From DASZTV01 sp035550655 (GTDB taxonomy: Bacteria > Actinomycetota > Actinomycetes > JAFAQI01), in NCBI GenBank assembly GCA_035550655.1, contig DASZOU010000030.1, positions 1 to 64,000 of the forward strand: a DNA stretch of 64,000 nt, in the 5' to 3' direction. Shown here piece by piece: positions 58,622 through 64,000 of the stretch. The translations under genes were made by a program, and so were the position numbers. Below the pieces are notes generated by a model that searched no databases, was not told the DNA's origin, and saw only the letters and a list, made by a program, of their open reading frames with translations. Position 1 is the stretch's first letter. Each line of letters opens with the position of its first letter.

Positions 58622-60417
58622 CGACAACGCGCCACCCGTCGCGGCCGCCGCAGCGCCGGGCCGCGCGGCCGACCGCGAAGCCGGCGGCTCGCTCTCGCGC
58701 GCGGCGTCAGCCGAGCGTTCGTCGGCGGCTGTCCGCCGTGCTGCTCGTCACGATGATGCTGATGTCGCTCATCGCCGCACGCCTGGTCCAGCTGCAAGGG
58801 GTGGACCGCGCCACCTATGCCGCGGCCGCCTCCGCGCAACGGCTGCACACCGTGACCTTGACGGCGACCCGCGGCACCATCACCGACCGCAGCGGGAATC
58901 CGCTCGCCGAGACCGTCGACGCCCGGGATGTGGTGGCCGATCCCAGCGTGATCACCGATCCGGCCAAGGTGGCCGCCGCGCTCGCGCCCGTGCTGCAGAT
59001 CAAGGCGGCGAAGCTCGAGCCGGAGCTGTCCGGCCAGGGGCAGTACGCACGCCTCGCCGCCTCGGTGCCGCCATCTGAGGGCGACGCGGTCGACGCGCTC
59101 GATCTTGCGGGAATCAGCACCCCTGACGCGAGCCGGCGCATCTACCCCGACGGAGCGCTCGCGTCGAACGTCGTCGGGTTCGTGGGTGCCTCCGGGCAGG
59201 GTCTCGGTGGACTCGAGCTCGCCTACCAGTCGCAGCTCGCGGGGCACAACGGGGTCGCGCACTACGAGGTTGGCGCCAACGGCGCGCCCATCCCCGATGG
59301 CAAGGACGTCGTGTCCGCGGCGAGGTCAGGTGAGGGGTTGCGCCTGACGCTCCAGCGGGACATCCAGTTCGAGGCGCAGCAGGCGATCGCCGCGCAGGTG
59401 AAAGCGACGCATGCGCTGTCCGGCACGGTCATCGTGATGAACCCGCGCAACGGGCAGATCCTCGCGCTCGCGGTGGCACCGACCTTCGATCCCAACAACC
59501 TCGCGAAGGCGAGTGCTGCCGACCTTGGTGACCCGGCCGTCGGCGACGCCTACGAGCCGGGCAGCGTGATCAAGACCGTCACGGTGTCGGCGGCACTGCA
59601 GAACGGTCTGGTCACGCCCAACTCGAAGTTCGTGATACCTAACACCTACAACTACGGCGGCAGCACCTTCCACGACGCCGAGAGCCACGGGACCGAGCAC
59701 CTCACTCTGACGGGGATCCTCGCGTACTCCAGCAACATCGGTGCCATCCAGGTCGCGAAGCGACTCGGCGACCAGCGGCTGTACGACTACCTGCACGCCT
59801 TCGGCTTCGGCCAGCCGACCGGCGTCGGGTTGCCGGGGGAGAGCTCCGGCGTGCTGCTGCCGGTCGACCAGTGGTCCGCGACAACGCTGCCGACGCTGGC
59901 GTTCGGCCAAGGGCTGAGTGTCACGGCGATGCAGGTAGCGAGCCTCTACTCGACCATCGCCAACAACGGGGTGCGCGTCACCCCGAACATCATCGAGGGG
60001 ACCGTCGGCGCCGATGGCCGGTTCAAGCATGCGGCTGCGCCGGCGCGACGCGAGGTGATCAGTGCCGGCGTGGCGACGAAGATGCGGCAGATTCTCGAGT
60101 CGGTGACGACGAACGAAGGAACCGCTCCGGCAGCGCGCATCGATGGCTATCGCATCGCGGGCAAGACAGGTACGGCGAACCGGCCCAACGGGCACGGCGG
60201 CTACAGCGGCGCCGGCTACGACGCGAGCTTCGTCGGGATGGTTCCGGCCGACGATCCGAAGCTGGTTTGTGCGGTGTTGCTGGAACGCCCGGTTCGCGGC
60301 TACTTCGGTGGTCTGGTGGCGGCACCGGTCTTCAAGACGGTGATGTCGTTCGCATTGCGCACCCTTCACATCGCCCCGACATTCACGAAGCCCGCGAAGG
60401 CGAAGCTGACGTGGTAG
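58618..60417 (+). CDS. ftsI: Penicillin-binding protein FtsI (class B, septal transpeptidase)
   Basis: A 599-residue membrane-anchored transpeptidase for septal peptidoglycan. A basic cytoplasmic tail and one helix (about 39-60) precede the pedestal (ATRGTITDRSGNPLA). The catalytic motifs are S-x2-K in EPGSVIK (Ser316), SSN at 371-373 and KTGT from Lys516. There is no C-terminal PASTA domain. ATG 58618 overlaps the ftsL stop. Corresponds to mycobacterial PbpB. Confidence 0.95.
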   Translation: MTTTRHPSRPPQRRAARPTAKPAARSRARRQPSVRRRLSAVLLVTMMLMSLIAARLVQLQGVDRATYAAAASAQRLHTVTLTATRGTITDRSGNPLAETVDARDVVADPSVITDPAKVAAALAPVLQIKAAKLEPELSGQGQYARLAASVPPSEGDAVDALDLAGISTPDASRRIYPDGALASNVVGFVGASGQGLGGLELAYQSQLAGHNGVAHYEVGANGAPIPDGKDVVSAARSGEGLRLTLQRDIQFEAQQAIAAQVKATHALSGTVIVMNPRNGQILALAVAPTFDPNNLAKASAADLGDPAVGDAYEPGSVIKTVTVSAALQNGLVTPNSKFVIPNTYNYGGSTFHDAESHGTEHLTLTGILAYSSNIGAIQVAKRLGDQRLYDYLHAFGFGQPTGVGLPGESSGVLLPVDQWSATTLPTLAFGQGLSVTAMQVASLYSTIANNGVRVTPNIIEGTVGADGRFKHAAAPARREVISAGVATKMRQILESVTTNEGTAPAARIDGYRIAGKTGTANRPNGHGGYSGAGYDASFVGMVPADDPKLVCAVLLERPVRGYFGGLVAAPVFKTVMSFALRTLHIAPTFTKPAKAKLTW

Positions 60418-60445
60418 CTGCGACCCACCGCTAGCGTGCGCTTCG

Positions 60446-61990
60446 ATGTCCGAGTTGCCTGTGCGACCGTCGGCGGTCACGCCGAAGCCGCTCGCTGACC
60501 TGCTCGAGCGGTTGCGCCGCGTCGAGGCGACAGCTGTGCACGTCGACGGGGACCCGACGACGACGGTCACCGGGATCACTCACGACTCGCGGTCGGTGCG
60601 GCCCGGCGACCTCTACGTCGCGCGGGCAGGTGCGAAGACGCACGGCATCGACCATGTCGGCGAAGCGGTTGCCGCGGGGGCAGTTGCGGTTCTGACCGAC
60701 CCGATGTCGGTTGCCGCGTCGCGGGCTGCGGGAGTCGTTGCGACGGTCGTCGTCGAGGACCCCCGGCTCGCGATGGGTGCCGCGGCGGCGTGGACGTACG
60801 CCGACCCGGCCGCGGCAATGACCCTGCTCGGGGTGACAGGAACGAACGGCAAGACCACGACGACCTACCTGATCGACGCCGGCCTTCGCGCTGCGGGTCG
60901 CCGAACCGGGCTGGTGGGGACGATCGAGACAAGGGTCGGGGACGACGTGCTGCCGAGCGCTCGCACCACCCCTGAAGCGACCGACCTGCACGCCCTGCTT
61001 GCGGTCATGCGCGAACGGGGCGTCGACGCGGTCGCGATGGAGGTGTCGAGTCACGCGTTGGCTCTGGGCCGGGTCGACGGCTTCGCGTTCGACGCGGCGG
61101 GCTTCACGAACCTTTCGCAGGACCACCTCGACTTCCACCACGACATGGCGGCGTACTTTGCCGCCAAGGCGACGCTGTTCACACCGTCGCACTCCCGATG
61201 CGGGGTCGTGACGACCGACGACGAGTGGGGACTGCAACTGGCCGGCAGTGCCTCGGTTCCGGTCCTCACGACCGGTGCCGGCGAGACCGCCGATTGGCGT
61301 CGGACGGGCGAGTCGCCGGCAACTGCGACCGCTGACGGCTCGATGCAGCTGTCCCACCGTGACGGGCACACCGTCGCACTCGGTTGCGGTTTGCTCGGCC
61401 GGGTCAACCTTGCGAACGCCGCGCTCGCCTACCTGGTCCTGACGACCGCGGGCATGGATGAAGCGGCGGTACGCCGCGGCATCGGCTCCCTGCGCGCCGT
61501 ACCGGGGCGGCTGGAGCGAGTCGACGCGGGCCAGCCGTACCTTGCGCTCGTCGACTACGCACACACTCCTCGAGCCGTGAGCGCCGTCCTGGCCGATGCG
61601 CGCGCGCTGGCCGACCCGGGCGCGCGGGTTCTCGTCGTGCTCGGATGCGGCGGCGACCGTGACCGTGACAAGCGCCCGATGATGGGTCGCGCCGCGGCGA
61701 CCGCGGCCGACCTGACCGTTCTCACCAATGACAATCCGCGGTCCGAGGACCCGGCGGAGATTCTTGCGGCCATGCAGGAAGGCGTTCCGGCCGGCGCGCG
61801 GGTCCTGGTGGAGCCGGACCGAGCGCGGGCCATCGACGCGGCCGTGAACCTGGCCCGGCCGGGCGATGTGCTGGTCGTCGCCGGCAAGGGGCATGAGCAG
61901 GGTCAGGAGACCGCGGGCGTCGTCGTGCCGTTCGACGACCGGGTAGTGCTGCGTCACGCGATCGAGACCCAGCTCGGTGCCGCTTCGTGA
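60446..61990 (+). CDS. murE: UDP-MurNAc-tripeptide synthetase MurE (meso-DAP adding)
   Basis: A 514-residue Mur ligase. VTGTNGKTTTTYLID is the P-loop, NLSQDHLDFHHDMAAYFAAK the central block, VDYAHTPRAV follows, and TNDNPRSEDP contains the DNPR motif that selects meso-diaminopimelate. ATG 60446 lies 8 nt after TAGCGT (60432-60437), so there may be an internal leaderless promoter in the gap after ftsI. Its stop overlaps murF (GTGA). Confidence 0.95.
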   Translation: MSELPVRPSAVTPKPLADLLERLRRVEATAVHVDGDPTTTVTGITHDSRSVRPGDLYVARAGAKTHGIDHVGEAVAAGAVAVLTDPMSVAASRAAGVVATVVVEDPRLAMGAAAAWTYADPAAAMTLLGVTGTNGKTTTTYLIDAGLRAAGRRTGLVGTIETRVGDDVLPSARTTPEATDLHALLAVMRERGVDAVAMEVSSHALALGRVDGFAFDAAGFTNLSQDHLDFHHDMAAYFAAKATLFTPSHSRCGVVTTDDEWGLQLAGSASVPVLTTGAGETADWRRTGESPATATADGSMQLSHRDGHTVALGCGLLGRVNLANAALAYLVLTTAGMDEAAVRRGIGSLRAVPGRLERVDAGQPYLALVDYAHTPRAVSAVLADARALADPGARVLVVLGCGGDRDRDKRPMMGRAAATAADLTVLTNDNPRSEDPAEILAAMQEGVPAGARVLVEPDRARAIDAAVNLARPGDVLVVAGKGHEQGQETAGVVVPFDDRVVLRHAIETQLGAAS

Positions 61991-63369
61991 TTCCGATGCG
62001 CGCGGACGAGCTGGCGGCGCTGACCGGCGGCCGGCTGGACCAAGCCGACGCAGCGACCCTCGTCCGAGGACCGGTCATCATCGACTCGCGGGAGGCCTCA
62101 GCCGGCAGCTTGTTCGTCGCCTTGCGGGGGGAGAACGCCGACGGTCATCGGTTCATCGGCGACGCGATGAGACGGGGCGCGGTGCTTGCCCTGACTGCTG
62201 TGCCCGGCGACTCGCCGGCGGTCGTCGTCGACGATGTGGAGAAGGCGTTGGGCTTCCTCGCCGGCGGCCTGTTGCGGCGCGCGGCGGCGGTCAACGTGTG
62301 CGGGGTGACGGGATCGTCGGGCAAGACGTCGACGAAAGACCTGATCGCAGCGGTGCTTCGGCGCAAGGGTCCCACCGTCGCGGCGCGCGGCTCGTTCAAC
62401 AACGAGATCGGCCTGCCGCTGACGGTCCTGCAGGTCGACGAGTCGACCCGGCACCTCGTTCTGGAGTACAGCGCGCGGGGCGAAGGACACATCACCTACC
62501 TGACGGGCATCGCGCCGCCGAACGTCGGCGTCGTGCTGAACGTCGGTCAAGCCCATCTCGGCGAGTTCGGCACGAGAGCGGCGATCGCACGTGCGAAGGG
62601 GGAGCTCGTCGCGGCGCTTCCGGCGAACGGCGTCGCGATCCTGAACCTCGACGACCCCCTGGTCGCGGCCATGTCGGATCGGACGACTGCGCGGGTAGTG
62701 ACGTACGGCGAGAGCCCGGATGCCGACGTACGGATCGAGGAAGTGACAGTCGACCAGGAGGCGCGGGCTCGGTTCCGTCTCGTGACACCCGCCGGCAGCG
62801 CTGAAGTGGCGCTCGCCGTGCACGGTCGGCACCAGGCTGGGAACGCTGCTGCCGCAGCCGCGGTCGGCCTGGAAGCGGGCATGCCCCTGTCCGACGTGGT
62901 CGACGCGCTGGCCGACGCCGGGCCGCAGAGTCCGCATCGGATGGCGGTCAGCCGCCGCGGCGACGGGTTGCTCGTCGTCGACGACGCCTACAACGCCAAC
63001 CCGGAGTCGGTTCGGGCGGCGCTCGATGCGCTGGTCCGGCTGGCGGCGCCACGCGGCGGGAAGTCGTGGGCGGTGCTGGGGGAGATGCGCGAGCTCGGGG
63101 AGTCCTCCGACACGCTGCATCGGGCCACCGGTCGCGCGGCGGCGGAGCTCGGCGTGGATCATCTTGTGGTGGTCGGCGACGAGGCGGCGGGCATCTGCGC
63201 CGGCGCCGGCACGGTCTCCGGCTGGTCGGGCCGCTGCGTCGTGGTGAGTGACGTCGAGGACGCAGTGCGGGCGGTCGAGTCCGCCGCAGCGGCCGACGTC
63301 GTGCTGGTGAAGGCGTCGAACGCACTGCAGCTGTGGAAGGTGGCCGAGTCTGTGGTGGGCACCGCGTGA
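61987..63369 (+). CDS. murF: UDP-MurNAc-tripeptide-D-Ala-D-Ala ligase
   Basis: A 460-residue Mur ligase adding D-Ala-D-Ala to the stem peptide. CGVTGSSGKTSTKDLI is the ATP loop, RGSFNNEIGLPLTVL and YSARGEGHI the family blocks, and VVDDAYNANPESVRAAL the C-terminal domain signature. GTG 61987 overlaps the murE stop; ATG 61996 is an alternative three codons on. The stop overlaps mraY (GTGA). Confidence 0.95.
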   Translation: MIPMRADELAALTGGRLDQADAATLVRGPVIIDSREASAGSLFVALRGENADGHRFIGDAMRRGAVLALTAVPGDSPAVVVDDVEKALGFLAGGLLRRAAAVNVCGVTGSSGKTSTKDLIAAVLRRKGPTVAARGSFNNEIGLPLTVLQVDESTRHLVLEYSARGEGHITYLTGIAPPNVGVVLNVGQAHLGEFGTRAAIARAKGELVAALPANGVAILNLDDPLVAAMSDRTTARVVTYGESPDADVRIEEVTVDQEARARFRLVTPAGSAEVALAVHGRHQAGNAAAAAAVGLEAGMPLSDVVDALADAGPQSPHRMAVSRRGDGLLVVDDAYNANPESVRAALDALVRLAAPRGGKSWAVLGEMRELGESSDTLHRATGRAAAELGVDHLVVVGDEAAGICAGAGTVSGWSGRCVVVSDVEDAVRAVESAAAADVVLVKASNALQLWKVAESVVGTA

Positions 63370-64000
63370 GGGATGTCTTCGTCGCAGCGCTGGTTGCGCT
63401 GGTGGTGTCGCTCGTGGGGACGCCGTTCGCGATCCGTGGGCTTCGCCGCCACGGCATCGGCCAGCTGATCCGGGACGACGGCCCGACCAGCCATCACACG
63501 AAGCGCGGCACGCCGACCATGGGCGGCACCGTGATCATCACGGCGACGGTGCTGGGCTACGTGGCGGCGCATCTCGTGTTCCTCAGTGGCATCACCGCCT
63601 CCGGGATGCTCGTCCTGATGCTCATGACCGGGCTGGGCCTGGTCGGCTTCGTCGACGACCTCATCAAGATCCGCAAGCAACGGAGTCTCGGGCTCACGAA
63701 GCTCGCGAAGTTCTCTGGGCAGGCGGTCGTCGCACTGGTCTTCGGGGTGCTCGCCACGCACTTCGTGAACCGGCACGACCTGGCGCCGGCGTCGACGCAC
63801 CTGTCGTTCACGCGGGACTACGGCCTTGCGTTCGGCACGGTCGGCTTCGTGGTGTGGGCGTACCTCATGGTGACCGCGACATCGAATGGCGTGAACCTGA
63901 CCGACGGGCTCGACGGTCTGGCGAGCGGCACGTCATGCATGGTGTTCGGCTCGTACGTCGTCATCGCGTTCTGGGAGTACGGCAACAACTGCGTGAGCGC
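63366..64000 (+). CDS. mraY: Phospho-N-acetylmuramoyl-pentapeptide transferase, 5' part
   Basis: GTG 63366 overlaps the murF stop and opens a frame that runs off the window without a stop (211 full codons). The product is the membrane enzyme that makes lipid I. Hydrophobic helices alternate with MraY blocks: KRGTPTMGGTVII, LGLVGFVDDLIKI (catalytic Asp pair) and SNGVNLTDGLDGLASG. The remaining C-terminal third lies outside. Confidence 0.95.
   Translation, partial: MRDVFVAALVALVVSLVGTPFAIRGLRRHGIGQLIRDDGPTSHHTKRGTPTMGGTVIITATVLGYVAAHLVFLSGITASGMLVLMLMTGLGLVGFVDDLIKIRKQRSLGLTKLAKFSGQAVVALVFGVLATHFVNRHDLAPASTHLSFTRDYGLAFGTVGFVVWAYLMVTATSNGVNLTDGLDGLASGTSCMVFGSYVVIAFWEYGNNCVS

Overview
This 64 kb window is a chromosomal segment of a high-GC actinomycete. 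The evidence is very high G+C with GTG/ATG starts, many apparently leaderless promoters, and a gene order that follows the block conserved in both Mycobacterium (the Rv2190c to murX region) and Streptomyces (NlpC/P60 through mraY). I cannot assign a genus. The peptidoglycan should be of the meso-diaminopimelate type, because MurE carries the DNPR signature. The only mobile DNA seen is the tail of an IS30-family transposase at the left edge.

Left third (1-24.8 kb, mostly housekeeping). A c-di-AMP riboswitch precedes an NlpC/P60 cell-wall hydrolase. Next come SepH, a membrane-anchored metalloprotease and the PIM mannosyltransferase PimB as an overlapping run, then FadD15. A cluster conserved across actinomycetes follows: phosphoesterase, SRPBCC protein, ArsA-like ATPase, ROK glucokinase and a degenerate EEP-fold protein. 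After it lie a LOR/SDH-type ornithine cyclodeaminase, an esterase, PlsC, a MacS/MacR two-component pair, glycerol kinase, a DUF1028 protein and a phosphofructokinase with pyrophosphate-type residues. The section ends with a sigma/anti-sigma-like fusion, threonine aldolase and DAHP synthase AroF. AroF lies behind a transcription attenuator whose leader peptide contains Trp-Phe-Gly-Tyr-Phe.

Middle third (24.8-46.4 kb). This holds an EamA exporter, an unusual 1058-residue amino-acid-permease/GGDEF/EAL fusion, endonuclease IV, a PASTA kinase and a LysM transglycosylase. A TPP-riboswitch-controlled thiO-thiS-thiG operon ends in a Rieske protein. Opposite it run an Rv2175c-type regulator, thiE, the heterodimeric lycopene cyclase crtYc-crtYd and an AlkZ-like protein. 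A crtE-crtI-crtB operon, metF and a second CrtI-like oxidoreductase follow.

Right third (46.4-64 kb). A perfect LexA box drives a HEPN-domain gene followed by a methyltransferase gene and dinB, a probable DNA-damage module. Then come a DUF3040 protein, a membrane class III adenylyl cyclase, and a TgpA transglutaminase/DUF58/MoxR operon divergent from the division and cell-wall cluster. That cluster is mraZ, rsmH, an 18-codon micro-ORF, an ftsL-like gene, ftsI, murE, murF and mraY (cut by the window end). It carries a TTGACA promoter inside MraZ-type repeats and a structured mraW-like RNA leader.

The most distinctive observations are four. First, the permease/GGDEF/EAL fusion. Second, the aroF attenuator. 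Third, a 9-bp-periodic TGTGAC-type repeat array shared by the two peptidoglycan-hydrolase genes. Fourth, the LexA box that contains the -10 element of a leaderless SOS gene.
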